Below, one piece after another: positions 32,855-41,416 of a stretch of 64,000 nt of DNA (position 1 is its first letter; every line of letters begins with the position of its first letter). The notes beneath the pieces were generated by a model that saw nothing but the letters and a program-made list of their open reading frames with translations, was not told the origin of the DNA and made no database searches. This stretch comes from JAAXIE01 sp965204245 (GTDB lineage Bacteria; Chloroflexota; Dehalococcoidia; Lucifugimonadales; JAAXIE01), in the NCBI GenBank assembly GCA_965204245.1, contig CBDBED010000011.1, positions 124,001-188,000 on the forward strand, written 5' to 3'. The translations under genes and the position numbers were made by a program.

Positions 32855-33091
32855 GTGGAGGGGTATGCAATGCTGGCTGAGAGATATTTGAGAAGACGGT
32901 ATAGGGAGGGGCGCCAAGAGGGCCTCAAGGAGGGCCGGGAGGAGGGCCTGAAGGAGGGTCTACAGGAAGGCCGTGCTGAAGCCAATGAGGCGTGGCAGGC
33001 TTGGTACCAGCGCATGCTAGCGGCGCGGGAAGAGGGCCGGGAGTTCGACGAACTTCCTCCAAACAATGGGGTGAGCAACGGCAAGCCTTAA
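32855..33091 (+). pseudogene. Truncated duplicate of the EGLKEG-repeat protein
   Basis: 78 codons nearly identical to the last 82 codons of the preceding gene but with one fewer repeat block and no membrane part. It begins within MEGYAMLAERYLRRRYREG; the leading codon is not preceded by a ribosome site. Probably a duplication by-product, though a soluble peptide cannot be excluded. Confidence 0.62.
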
Positions 33092-33114
33092 CGGCATTGT
33101 CAGGCTTAGAACGC

Positions 33115-33144
33115 AATGAGACCGCTCCTAGGAGCGGTCTCATT
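33115..33144. terminator. Perfect 30-base palindromic terminator
   Basis: AATGAGACCGCTCC followed by TAGGAGCGGTCTCATT. It lies between the plus-strand coiled-coil copy and the minus-strand tRNA and can end transcription from both sides. Confidence 0.72.
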
Positions 33145-33160
33145 CATTTGGTTTGGATAG

Positions 33161-33237
33161 TGGTCGGGGCGGTCAGATTTGAACTGACGACCCCCTGCAC
33201 CCCATGCAGGTGCGCTCCCGGGCTGCGCCACGCCCCG
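33161..33237 (-). tRNA. tRNA-Pro (anticodon GGG), CCA encoded
   Basis: The acceptor stem CGGGGCG pairs with CGCCCCG; the D arm GCGCAGCCCGGGAGCGC, the anticodon arm CCTGC-ATGGGGT-GCAGG with GGG at positions 34-36, and the T arm GTCAG-TTCAAAT-CTGAC all fold. CCA is encoded. A promoter lies six bases upstream and a terminator 17 bases downstream. Confidence 0.95.
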
Positions 33238-33249
33238 ACCGTATCTCTT

Positions 33250-33278
33250 AGGCTAACATAGCCGCGCTACACCTTCAA
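33250..33278 (-). promoter_or_regulatory. Promoter of tRNA-Pro
   Basis: TTGAAG (33273-33278), 17 bases, TAGCCT (33250-33255) on the minus strand. Transcription would start about 33243, just before the mature 5' end. Confidence 0.6.
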
Positions 33279-33326
33279 CCGCGGAGAGGAGTCTTAGCGT
33301 AAGGGTTAGCCTGCTATAATTGCTGG

Positions 33327-34028
33327 GTGATAGCTCAACAACTCCATTCTTGGGACGTCTCTCCCAAGGAAGCCCGCCAAATCCAGCAGGACCTCGCACC
33401 CATGGTCGATATGCGCAACGGCATCGGTGGGGAGGTGCGTTATGTAGCTGGACTGGATGTTTCTCCACCTGATAGCGAAGGAGTGGTGAGCGGTGCGGTT
33501 GTAGTGCTCAGCTATCCAGACTTGGAGGTCGCGGAGGTCTCGATAGCCAAGCAGATGCCCAAGTTTCCGTACGTTCCCGGCCTCCTCTCTTTTCGCGAGA
33601 CGCCGGTACTTCTAGAGGCCTTGCAGTCCCTCAGCATCACTCCCGACCTGCTGATACTCGATGCTCAAGGCTATGCCCACCCACGCAGATTCGGATTGGC
33701 CTGTCACTTGGGGCTCATGATGGATATGCCGACCATCGGCTGCGCCAAGTCGCTGCTTGTTGGTGACTACGATTATCTGGGGGAGGAGCGGGGCGCGACC
33801 GCAGAACTGACCCATAAGGGCGAGGTAATCGGTCTGGCACTCAGGTCACGGGCGGGAGTTATGCCTCTGTATGTATCCGTAGGACACAAGGTAGACTTGC
33901 CTGCGGCGGCACGCTGGGTGCTTTCCTGCTGCACGGGCTACAGACAGCCTCAAACCACTCGCATGGCCCACGCCATCGCTGGCGGGCACGGGCTACCGAA
34001 AGTGCGTCCCGCCGTAATGGCAACCTAG
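33327..34028 (+). CDS. nfi: Endonuclease V
   Basis: 233 residues, normal size. YVAGLDVSPPD holds the first catalytic Asp, FPYVPGLLSFRETP the wedge and catalytic Glu, and LLILDAQGYAHPRRFGLACH the second Asp and the HPR motif (Gln replaces the common Gly in DGxG). It nicks DNA one base 3' of deaminated adenine (inosine). TATAAT at 33315-33320 ends only six bases before the GTG start and no ribosome site is visible, so the mRNA may be leaderless. prfB begins 20 bases after the stop. Confidence 0.92.
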   Translation: MIAQQLHSWDVSPKEARQIQQDLAPMVDMRNGIGGEVRYVAGLDVSPPDSEGVVSGAVVVLSYPDLEVAEVSIAKQMPKFPYVPGLLSFRETPVLLEALQSLSITPDLLILDAQGYAHPRRFGLACHLGLMMDMPTIGCAKSLLVGDYDYLGEERGATAELTHKGEVIGLALRSRAGVMPLYVSVGHKVDLPAAARWVLSCCTGYRQPQTTRMAHAIAGGHGLPKVRPAVMAT

Positions 34029-34048
34029 ATTCCAAGAGGTACCCCATC

Positions 34049-35147
34049 ATGGATGACATCAAGCAACCGCTTCTGGAGACGAAGGCCCGCCTCGACGATT
34101 TGCTACAACGTCTTTGACCTCCCCAAGCTGGAGAAAGAACTGGCGGTCTTGGAGAAGGCCTCCAGCGTCCCCTCATTCTGGGATGACCCGCCCAATGCGC
34201 AGAGACAGATGCAGTTGTTCTCCCGCTTGCAGGAGACGATACACCTGTGGCGAGGGTTGGAGTTCCAGGTCAACGGTCTGCTGGAACTGGCGGACTTGGC
34301 CGTTGAGGCCGACGATGAGGAGATGGGTGCCGAGATAGAAGCCGAGACCGTTCAGGTGTCGGCGAAACTCGACCGGGAAGAGTTGCAGCTTACTCTTTCG
34401 GGTGCCTACGATGACCGTTCCGCCATCGTCTCCATTTACTCCGGCGCAGGAGGCACCGAGTCCCAAGACTGGGCGGATATGCTGCTGCGCATGTACTTGA
34501 GGTGGTGTGAGGCCCATGGACGCAAGGTCGATGTGCTGGATGTCTCCCATGGCGATGAGGTGGGCATACGGAGCGCCACCATGGAAGTTAGCGGCGCGTA
34601 CGCCACAGGCTATCTTCGGGGCGAGAACGGCGTTCACCGCTTGGTGCGTATATCGCCCTTCGACGGGGATCACGCACGCCATACGTCCTTCGCTCGCGTG
34701 GAGGTCATTCCAGCTGCGGACAACGACCCCGATATCGTCATCCGGCCCCAAGACCTGAAGGCCGACTTCTTCCGCTCAAGCGGGCCGGGGGGGCAGAACG
34801 TGCAGAAGGTGTCGTCGGCGGTGCGCTTGACCCACCTTCCGACGGGCATCGTCGTGGCCTGTCAAAACGAGCGCTCGCAGCACCAGAACCGGGAGTATGC
34901 CATGCGGATACTCATGGCCAAGCTGCTGGAGCGACAGAACAGTGAGCGGGCCGAGGAGATGGCGCGGCTGCGCGGGGAACACGTTTCAGCGGAATGGGGC
35001 AACCAGATACGGAGCTATGTGCTTCAACCCTATCGCATGGTGAAAGACCACCGCACGGGGCACGAGACGTCGAATACCGATGCAGTATTGGGTGGGGATA
35101 TAGACGGGTTCCTGCAGGCTTACCTGCTGTCCCAAGTGGGGGAGTAG
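34049..35147 (+). CDS. prfB: Peptide chain release factor 2, programmed +1 frameshift
   Basis: ATG 34049 (AAGAGGT upstream) opens 22 codons ending CGT CTT TGA C; reading must slip +1 at 34112-34118 (CTTTGAC), then continues as DLPKLEKELAVLEKASSVPS to 35147, giving about 365 residues. This is the classic autoregulation of RF2: low RF2 favours the shift. The stop-codon recognition motif is RISPFDGDHARHTSF (SPF) and the catalytic loop is SSGPGGQNVQKVSS (GGQ). The internal Shine-Dalgarno usually found just before the slip site is not apparent; the preceding bases are TTTGCTACAACGT. Confidence 0.94.
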
Positions 35148-35168
35148 GCGCGGTAAGGCAGGGGCCTG

Positions 35169-36371
35169 CTAGTAGCCGATCATGTGGCCCATGCGGGTGC
35201 GCTTGGCCCGCATGTAGGCCAGGCTCTCGGGGCCGACCTGCACGTCGATGGGTTCGCGGCCTACGATGTCGAGTCCGTAGCCCGAGAGACCGACCATCTT
35301 GCGGGGGCTGTTGGTCAGCAGGCGCACCTTGCGTACGCCGAGTTCCAGCAGCATCTGGGCACCCATGCCGTAGTGGCGCATGTCGGCAGCAAAACCAAGG
35401 CTGTGGTTGGCCTCGACGGTATCCATGCCGGTGTCCTGGAGGTGATAGGCCTTCACTTTGTTATGCAGGCCGATACCACGTCCCTCTTGTCGCATATAGA
35501 GGAACACGCCCTTGCCCTCTTGGGCAATCATGTGGAGGGCTTGGTCCATCTGGGCACCGCAGTCGCAGCGCAGGCTGCCAAACACCTCACCCGTGAGGCA
35601 CTCGCTGTGTATGCGGACCAGAATCGGCTCATCGGGCTCCCAATCGCCCATGACCAGTGCCATGTGTTCTCCCGGCTCAGCGATCCCTTCGAAGGCCACC
35701 ATCTTGAACAGGCCTCGCTCGGTGGGAAGGCGGGCCTCGGCCACGCTGTGCACCAAGGTCTCGGCACGGCGGCGGTAGGCGATGATCTGGGCGATGGTGA
35801 TGAGCTTGAAGTCGTGCTCGGCGCAGAAGTCTTCGAGTTCGGGCAACCGGGACATGGTGCCGTCGGCGTTCATGATTTCGCAGACCACACCAGCGGGGTA
35901 GAGGCCGGCGAGTCTCGCCAAATCGATTGCTGCCTCGGTATGGCCGGGACGGGCTAGAACACCGCCCGGCTGGTAGCGCAGGGGAAGCAGGTGGCCGGGA
36001 CGCAGGAAGTCGTCGGCTGTGACATCGGGGTCGGTGATGGCCCGGATGGTCGCCGCGCGGTCATGGGCGGAGATGCCAGTAGTGGTGCCCTTCTTGTAGT
36101 CAATGGAGACGGTGAAGGCGGTGCCGTGCTTGGCCGAGTTGCTGGCATCCACCATCAGGGGGATGTTCAACTCGTCGAGACGCTCCCCGGTGACCGGCAT
36201 GCACACCAAGCCGCGGGCATGGTACACCATGAAGTTGATGGCTTCGGGGGTGGCCTTCTCGGCCGCTAGTATCAGGTCGCCTTCGTTTTCCCTGTTCTCA
36301 TCGTCTACGACGACGACGAAGCGCCCGTTGCGGATGTCTTCCAGGGCCTCTTCCATAGTGGCTAGGGGCAT
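35169..36371 (-). CDS. ribBA: Bifunctional DHBP synthase / GTP cyclohydrolase II
   Basis: 400 residues. The N-terminal half makes dihydroxybutanone phosphate from ribulose 5-phosphate (VVVDDENRENEGDLILAAE and LRPGHLLPLRYQPGGVLARP-GHTEAA). The C-terminal half opens the GTP ring, with zinc ligands in ECLTGEVFGSLRCDCGAQMD and the RQEGRGIGLHNKVKAYHLQD loop. Both active sites look intact. It is the last gene of a dcd-ribD-ribE-ribBA unit; ribH is not in this window. Confidence 0.97.
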   Translation of the reverse strand: MPLATMEEALEDIRNGRFVVVVDDENRENEGDLILAAEKATPEAINFMVYHARGLVCMPVTGERLDELNIPLMVDASNSAKHGTAFTVSIDYKKGTTTGISAHDRAATIRAITDPDVTADDFLRPGHLLPLRYQPGGVLARPGHTEAAIDLARLAGLYPAGVVCEIMNADGTMSRLPELEDFCAEHDFKLITIAQIIAYRRRAETLVHSVAEARLPTERGLFKMVAFEGIAEPGEHMALVMGDWEPDEPILVRIHSECLTGEVFGSLRCDCGAQMDQALHMIAQEGKGVFLYMRQEGRGIGLHNKVKAYHLQDTGMDTVEANHSLGFAADMRHYGMGAQMLLELGVRKVRLLTNSPRKMVGLSGYGLDIVGREPIDVQVGPESLAYMRAKRTRMGHMIGY

Positions 36372-36407
36372 TTACTTATTCCCCCCAAAACTACAGCAAG
36401 GGGCGAA

Positions 36408-36992
36408 TCAACGGGTGAGGAGGCTTTCCACGTACTTCGCAAGGATATCGACCTCCAGGTTAACCCTGTCGCCCTTTTGCCTCTCTCCCAATACCGTGTG
36501 CTCAAGTGTATAAGGTATGACAGCGATACTAAAGGAAGCGGCGCCCTTTTTTACCACGGTCAGACTCGCACCGTCAACCGATATAAACCCTTTCTCGACT
36601 ACATAGGGCATCAGCCTCTTGGGAGCGGTGAAGCTGAACATGTAACCTTCGCCTTCGCTCCTGAAGCCACGGATCCTGCCGGTGCCGTCCACATGGCCCT
36701 GGACCACATGGCCTCCCATGCGGTCGCCTGCTGCCAGAGGGCGCTCCAGATTGACCGCGCTCCCAGTTGTCAGGTCGCCTAGGTTGGTGCGCCGGAAGGT
36801 CTCGGGGGAAAGGTCGGCACGGAAACCGTACTCTGTCAGCTCGACGGCGGTAAGGCAGGTCCCGTTCACAGCGATGCTGTCGCCCAGCTTCAGTCCTTGC
36901 AGTGCCGTTGACGCCTGTACCACCAAGTGGCCGGCATCGCCTTTGTCGATGGCAAGAACCCGCCCTATCTCCTCGACTATTCCGGTGAACAA
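36408..36992 (-). CDS. ribE: Riboflavin synthase, alpha subunit
   Basis: 194 residues, two lumazine-binding repeats: FTGIVEEIGRVLAIDKGDAG with DSIAVNGTCLTAVEL, and GHVVQGHVDGTGRIRGFRSE with FISVDGASLTVVKKGAASFS. It dismutates two lumazines to riboflavin. The TTG start has AGGTG six bases before it and lies 1 base after the ribD stop. Confidence 0.95.
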   Translation of the reverse strand: MFTGIVEEIGRVLAIDKGDAGHLVVQASTALQGLKLGDSIAVNGTCLTAVELTEYGFRADLSPETFRRTNLGDLTTGSAVNLERPLAAGDRMGGHVVQGHVDGTGRIRGFRSEGEGYMFSFTAPKRLMPYVVEKGFISVDGASLTVVKKGAASFSIAVIPYTLEHTVLGERQKGDRVNLEVDILAKYVESLLTR

Positions 36993-36993
36993 A

Positions 36994-38076
36994 TCAGCAC
37001 CTGCTCTCGGGATGGCCTATTACCAGAATATCATCCCCACACCGCTCGACCCTAGTGTCACGGAGACGGATTGCGTCCGCCAGCTTGGACGGACCGGTGC
37101 CAGCGACAGCAGGCGGTGCCTTCTCCCCACCTATGACCATGGGGGCGATGAAGGCCATCACCTCATCGACGAGGCCGTCGTCGAACAGGGAGCCCAAAAC
37201 CTGGCCGCCTCCCTCCACCAAAACGCTTACCACGCCCCGCTGCCCAAGGGCTTGCAAGAGCTGTCCCATGGGCACCCGATCTTCATGGTCGGGTTCAAGG
37301 AACAGTGCCTCTGCGCCAGCAGGCACGAGGTTATGCGACGCCTCTGTGGCGGCGATGAGCGTACTGCCCGGCTCGCTCAGTAAGCGGGCTGAAGGCGGGG
37401 TGCGCATACGGCTGTCTACCACGACGCGCAGGGGCTGACGTTCCAGCGTTATCCCTGATTCATCACGCGCCGTAAGCTGTGGGTCGTCCTGCAAGACCGT
37501 GTTGATGCCTACGAGAATGGCATCCACTTCCCGCCTCACCTGCTGGGCACGCTGACGGGAAGCCTCTCCGGTTATCCAGCGGGAGTCGCCGGTGGCAGTG
37601 GCTATTTTGCCGTCCAAGCTGGCGGCGAATTTGGCTATGACGTAGGGGAGGCCAGTGACTATGTGCTTGGCGAAGCAGCGGTAGAGGTCCTTGGCTTCTT
37701 CGGCACGGTCTCCGGCGTGTACCGCGATACCGGCCTCCTCCAGTTTGGTACGTCCCTTGCCGTTGACTTTGGGATTGGGGTCTTCCACGGCCATGTGTAC
37801 TTCGGATACTCCGGCATCGACGAGGGCTGACGTGCATGGGCTGGTGCGTCCGTAGATGCAGCAGGGTTCCATGGTCACGTAGAGAGTTGCTCCATTGGCT
37901 AGAGGGCCGGCTTGGCTGAGGGCCATTATCTCGGCGTGGGCTTGCCCCGGAGGCTGGGTATAACCCTCGCCAACGATGGCGCCATCCTTAACCAGCACCG
38001 CACCTACGGGGGGATTGGGGCTGGTCGTGCCGAGGGCCTGCCGGGCCAAGGACATGGCCCGCTGCATGGGGTCCAT
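36994..38076 (-). CDS. ribD: Bifunctional pyrimidine deaminase / reductase
   Basis: 360 residues. The deaminase zinc site is QPPGQAHAEIMALSQAGPLA with the EPCCIYGRTSPCTSALVDAG cysteines; the reductase domain has VIAKFAASLDGKIATATGDS and VLVEGGGQVLGSLFDDGLVD. It carries out the second and third steps of riboflavin synthesis. It starts 3 bases after the dcd stop. Confidence 0.95.
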   Translation of the reverse strand: MDPMQRAMSLARQALGTTSPNPPVGAVLVKDGAIVGEGYTQPPGQAHAEIMALSQAGPLANGATLYVTMEPCCIYGRTSPCTSALVDAGVSEVHMAVEDPNPKVNGKGRTKLEEAGIAVHAGDRAEEAKDLYRCFAKHIVTGLPYVIAKFAASLDGKIATATGDSRWITGEASRQRAQQVRREVDAILVGINTVLQDDPQLTARDESGITLERQPLRVVVDSRMRTPPSARLLSEPGSTLIAATEASHNLVPAGAEALFLEPDHEDRVPMGQLLQALGQRGVVSVLVEGGGQVLGSLFDDGLVDEVMAFIAPMVIGGEKAPPAVAGTGPSKLADAIRLRDTRVERCGDDILVIGHPESRC

Positions 38077-38079
38077 GGT

Positions 38080-38670
38080 TCAGCCCGAAGTGGGTGTGCC
38101 GGGGCCGAGGGTAAAGTCCTTGTAGGAGCGGCTGGGAGTGGGGTCCGTCTGGCCTTGGTATTTGCTGCCCAAGCTGGGAGACCCATAGAGCCGGTCGGCA
38201 GGCGTGGTGAGCTTCTCAAAGGAGATTTGTCCGATGCGCATTGTGTGGTAGAGGGTGATGGGGAGGCGCGCCATGTTGGAAAGCTCGAGAGTCAGGCGGC
38301 CCTTCCAACCGGGGTCCACGTAGCCAGCGGTGGAATGAATGACCAGACCGATGCGCCCCAAGGAGCTTTTGCCCTCCAAGCGGGCCACCAAGTCGGCGGG
38401 CAACTCGATGTTCTCCATGGTGCTGCCCAAGGCAAACTCGCCTGGGTGGAGGATGAAAGGCACTTCCTCGGATGCCTCCACCATCTCTGTGAGGTCGTCC
38501 ATGTTCTTGCGAACATCGATATAGGGGCGGAGAGTATTGCGGAAGACCAGCAGCTTCGAATCGAGGTGAACGTCCACGCTGGCGGGTTGGATGCACTGCG
38601 GGTCCAAGGGGTCGATGACGATACGACCCTTCTGCAGTTCTTCCTTAATGGAGCGGTCACTGAGTACCAA
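38080..38670 (-). CDS. dcd: dCTP deaminase
   Basis: 196 residues. IDPLDPQCIQPASVDVHLDS, EGKSSLGRIGLVIHSTAGYV (catalytic Glu/Ser-Arg) and DPGWKGRLTLELSNMARLPI are family hallmarks, with GSPSLGSKYQGQTDPTPSRS at the C-terminal lid. It deaminates dCTP to dUTP for dTMP synthesis. It leads the riboflavin unit; no FMN riboswitch-like sequence was recognised upstream. Confidence 0.95.
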   Translation of the reverse strand: MVLSDRSIKEELQKGRIVIDPLDPQCIQPASVDVHLDSKLLVFRNTLRPYIDVRKNMDDLTEMVEASEEVPFILHPGEFALGSTMENIELPADLVARLEGKSSLGRIGLVIHSTAGYVDPGWKGRLTLELSNMARLPITLYHTMRIGQISFEKLTTPADRLYGSPSLGSKYQGQTDPTPSRSYKDFTLGPGTPTSG

Positions 38671-38748
38671 GTAGACACCCGCCTGCCAAAAATCTGCCCC
38701 GGTGCTGTGAGGCGCTTACATAAGTGAATGTGGGCGGATTCTACCCGC

Positions 38749-38781
38749 ACCAAGGGGCACGCGCAACGCGTGCCCCTTGGT
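38749..38781 (-). terminator. Strong hairpin after the SIMPL gene
   Basis: ACCAAGGGGCACGCG-CAA-CGCGTGCCCCTTGGT, a 15-bp perfect stem between the SIMPL gene and dcd on the minus strand. No long T-run. Confidence 0.72.
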
Positions 38782-38822
38782 CTCCGGTGCCAAGGTTCAC
38801 CTTTGTGAAGGCACCTACGCCC

Positions 38823-39836
38823 CTACTCTTCTGCGATGGAGAAGCCTCCGGTAACGTTGGCCGTCACTGTAACCTCGCCCGTCGAGATGGGAGTGCTCAC
38901 GCTGGCGGCGTCCATAGCCATTGCCGCGGGGGCGGCGAAGCGGAAGGACTCCTCGCGTGCTTCCAGGACCCTGGCTCCTGATTCGCTGATGTATTCCAAT
39001 GCGCCGAGCTTCACTCCGGCGGTGTCGGCCATTTGTTGGGAACGGGTCAGCAAGTCCTCAATCGCCTTTTCTCGAGCTTCCTCGACCAACGGGGCGGGGT
39101 CTTCAATGGTGAAGTTGATCCCGTTGATGCGGATGAGATCTCCGCCAGCCTCCACCAGTTGGTCGATCAAGTCTCCGGTGGAATCCAAGTCCCGCACTTT
39201 GGCGGTCATTTGCTGCGATACCGTGTAGCCGGTGACCACCTGCTCGTAGGTGCTGTAGCACTGGTTCTGTGCGCCCATGGCGAGGCCAGCGACCATCGAG
39301 GTCATGGCCTGTTCCATGGCTGATTCGATGGACGGGGTTGCCATTGCTGGAGCGGGGCTATCGGCTGCTGAGGACATCGCTGCATCCTCGAGTTCGGGAC
39401 AGCGCGTGACCTCCCGGCCTTGAGTTTCTTGGCGTATGTTCAGGGAACTGGTCTGGATGTCCGCATCCTCCAGTCCCGAGCCTCGCAGGACATCAATCAT
39501 CGCCGTCAGGGCACTAGCTGCCTCGGCATTGGCCTCAGCCACTGTGGGCTCGGTAGCCCTGACACCGACTTCCAGCAGGGCCAAATCGGGGTAGGCTTTT
39601 ACTTGGCCCTGACCGCTGGCCCACAGGCCGTTCTGCTGTCCTCCGAATCCGCTGGGGTATTCGACCCGAACAGTCTGGGGCTCGGGCATGGTGGTCTGTG
39701 CTACTGGCTGGGGAGCGGTAGCAGGCGGGATGACTGCGACGGGAGTGGGGCTTTCAGCCTGAGTACACGCGGCCATCACTGCCACACCCAGCACTCCCAA
39801 GGTTACAAGGGCCGCTAATGCTTTACCCGGTCTCAT
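38823..39836 (-). CDS. SIMPL-domain (DUF541) lipoprotein
   Basis: 337 residues. A signal peptide ends in AVMAAC (lipobox), a Pro/Thr linker follows, then the SIMPL domain: SGQGQVKAYPDLALLEVGVR, DADIQTSSLNIRQETQGREV, YTVSQQMTAKVRDLDSTGDL and EKAIEDLLTRSQQMADTAGV. Function is unknown, often linked to the cell envelope and oxidative stress. ATG 39836 has AGGAGG six bases upstream. Confidence 0.9.
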   Translation of the reverse strand: MRPGKALAALVTLGVLGVAVMAACTQAESPTPVAVIPPATAPQPVAQTTMPEPQTVRVEYPSGFGGQQNGLWASGQGQVKAYPDLALLEVGVRATEPTVAEANAEAASALTAMIDVLRGSGLEDADIQTSSLNIRQETQGREVTRCPELEDAAMSSAADSPAPAMATPSIESAMEQAMTSMVAGLAMGAQNQCYSTYEQVVTGYTVSQQMTAKVRDLDSTGDLIDQLVEAGGDLIRINGINFTIEDPAPLVEEAREKAIEDLLTRSQQMADTAGVKLGALEYISESGARVLEAREESFRFAAPAAMAMDAASVSTPISTGEVTVTANVTGGFSIAEE

Positions 39837-39952
39837 TGGATTCCTCCTAGGTTCGATTACCAAAGCTGCCATAGACTACAGACGAAGGCGGGCGGTCTAA
39901 AGTTCCCTCTATACGGTCTGAGATGGTTTTCCACCGTTCGTGATGGTTTTCC

Positions 39953-41416
39953 TCACAGGGTCCCACGCTGGCGCCACTTCCAGAAGAACAGGGCCAAAAG
40001 CAGCAGGGCAAGGGCCGCCAGCAAGCCTTCGGCAGCGCGCCACCACATGCTGGTGGCACCGCCCTCTCCGGGGCCATCGACATCGTCGACAACCGGCAGG
40101 GGCACGGGTTGGGGCTCAGGAATGGATGTCTCCGTATCCGCTGCCTCAGATACCATGGCTATCGCAGGCTCCCCCGTAGGAGACGCCTCCATTTGGCTAG
40201 CCTCAATTAGTCTTATCTCCGGGGTGGATGCCGGTGTCGGAGCAGGGGTCGGGGTCGGGGCGGGCGTTGGCTCCGGCGTGGCGGCGGGGGCTTCGGCGAT
40301 GGGGCTTGCCGCAGGCGTGGGTGCTGCGGCGGGGGCTGGGGCAGGGGACGGGGTGCGTGGCGCGATGGTGGGCACTGAAGTACGAATACGGGCAGGAGTG
40401 GGTGTCGGGGTGGGAACAGGCGTGGCAGGTGGCAGTGGTGTTGCCGTGGCGGGTGGCGTGGGCACAGGGGCAGGCGGTGGCGGAGTGGCCTGTGGCGCAG
40501 GCGCAGCGGTGACCAATGGGGTCGGGACAGGGGTGTCAGTCGGTGCCGTCGGAGCGGGTGTGCCGGTGGCGGCAGGCGCGGCCGGGGTTGGGGGCACAGG
40601 CACTGTAGTGGTGAAGGGGGTGGAGGCGGCAGGGGCCGGGGCAGGGGTTGGGGCAGCCGCAACCGCCACTGGCTGTGCGTCCTGCGGAGGGGCGTCAGCA
40701 GCCGATTCTTCCGACGACAGCTCCGGGGGCGAGGCGTCCTGGGCCTGAAGCGAATCGAAATCGTCGCTCTCCTGTATGCCCACCAACACAGCTTCCGGTG
40801 ACGGAGTTGCCTCGGCGGCAGGGGACGCGGCATCTACAGCGTCCATAATTGCCTCCAATGGCGGAACATCGGACCGGGTGTACTGTTGCTCCGGCGGTGG
40901 CGTTGGTGTCGCTGCTGTGGCGGCCACTGGAAGTGCTACAGCGGGTGGAGCAGGCGGAGGGGCAGCCGCCATCTCTGCTACCGGGGCTGCGGCCGTGGCT
41001 TCGTCCGCCAACATGGCAGATTCCGACCGTAGCGTTTCTTCGCTGCCGTCGCCGCTCAGCACGCCCGCCATGTCGGCGGATACCAATACAGCCAGCAAGA
41101 GGGCTAATGATGCGCCCGCTGCCGCCAGCACCCAGTTGGGCGACCCTTGCAAGCGGGGCGGCCTGTCAACCAAGGGAGGGGCCGCAAAAACGAAGGAGCG
41201 GGAAGGCTGGACCTGCGGCACTCGATGAAGCAACTGCACGGTGAAGCGCAGGGAGTCGAGCTCCGCTTGGCAGGTCCCGCAATCTTCAAGGTGACGCGCT
41301 ACCAGCCGCTGGCGTCTTGGCGGCAAGGCATCGTCCAAGTACTGGGACAGAATGTCCGTACCCGGATGTCGCCACCGGCTCAAAATCGAATGCAATATGC
41401 CGAGCATTCTATACAT
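39953..41416 (-). CDS. Anti-sigma factor with zinc finger and very long Pro/Ala/Thr region
   Basis: 487 residues. The N-terminus is a ZAS/zf-HC2 domain (YLDDALPPRRQRLVARHLED, with the HLEDCGTC zinc motif) that would bind the adjacent ECF sigma factor. One membrane helix (WVLAAAGASLALLLAVLVSA) leads to about 320 mostly Pro/Ala/Thr residues with many PTP words, and a second membrane helix (AAEGLLAALALLLLALFFWK) closes the protein. So both ends of the low-complexity part are membrane-attached, which is unusual. The ATG overlaps the sigma gene by 8 bases. Confidence 0.85.
   Translation of the reverse strand: MYRMLGILHSILSRWRHPGTDILSQYLDDALPPRRQRLVARHLEDCGTCQAELDSLRFTVQLLHRVPQVQPSRSFVFAAPPLVDRPPRLQGSPNWVLAAAGASLALLLAVLVSADMAGVLSGDGSEETLRSESAMLADEATAAAPVAEMAAAPPPAPPAVALPVAATAATPTPPPEQQYTRSDVPPLEAIMDAVDAASPAAEATPSPEAVLVGIQESDDFDSLQAQDASPPELSSEESAADAPPQDAQPVAVAAAPTPAPAPAASTPFTTTVPVPPTPAAPAATGTPAPTAPTDTPVPTPLVTAAPAPQATPPPPAPVPTPPATATPLPPATPVPTPTPTPARIRTSVPTIAPRTPSPAPAPAAAPTPAASPIAEAPAATPEPTPAPTPTPAPTPASTPEIRLIEASQMEASPTGEPAIAMVSEAADTETSIPEPQPVPLPVVDDVDGPGEGGATSMWWRAAEGLLAALALLLLALFFWKWRQRGTL

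Larger units (their letters stand above)
32501..33163. repeat. Tandem partial duplication ending at the tRNA-Pro 3' end
   Basis: Unit 1 (about 32501-32840) and unit 2 (about 32841-33163) both start GACCA(C/T)(A/G)GTCGTC(G/A) and GTGGAGGGGTATGCAATGC, include the coiled-coil gene 3' half, a terminator-like palindrome and end near TGGTCG, which in unit 2 is the CCA end of tRNA-Pro. The palindrome is perfect in unit 2 and decayed in unit 1. Confidence 0.8.

Noticed and set aside
38671..38748. FMN riboswitch before dcd-rib
   Set aside because: The 78 bases are too short and lack the conserved FMN-element helices.
40047..40748. Gly/Ala/Val-rich plus-strand frame
   Set aside because: Mirror of the Pro-rich coding region of the anti-sigma gene.
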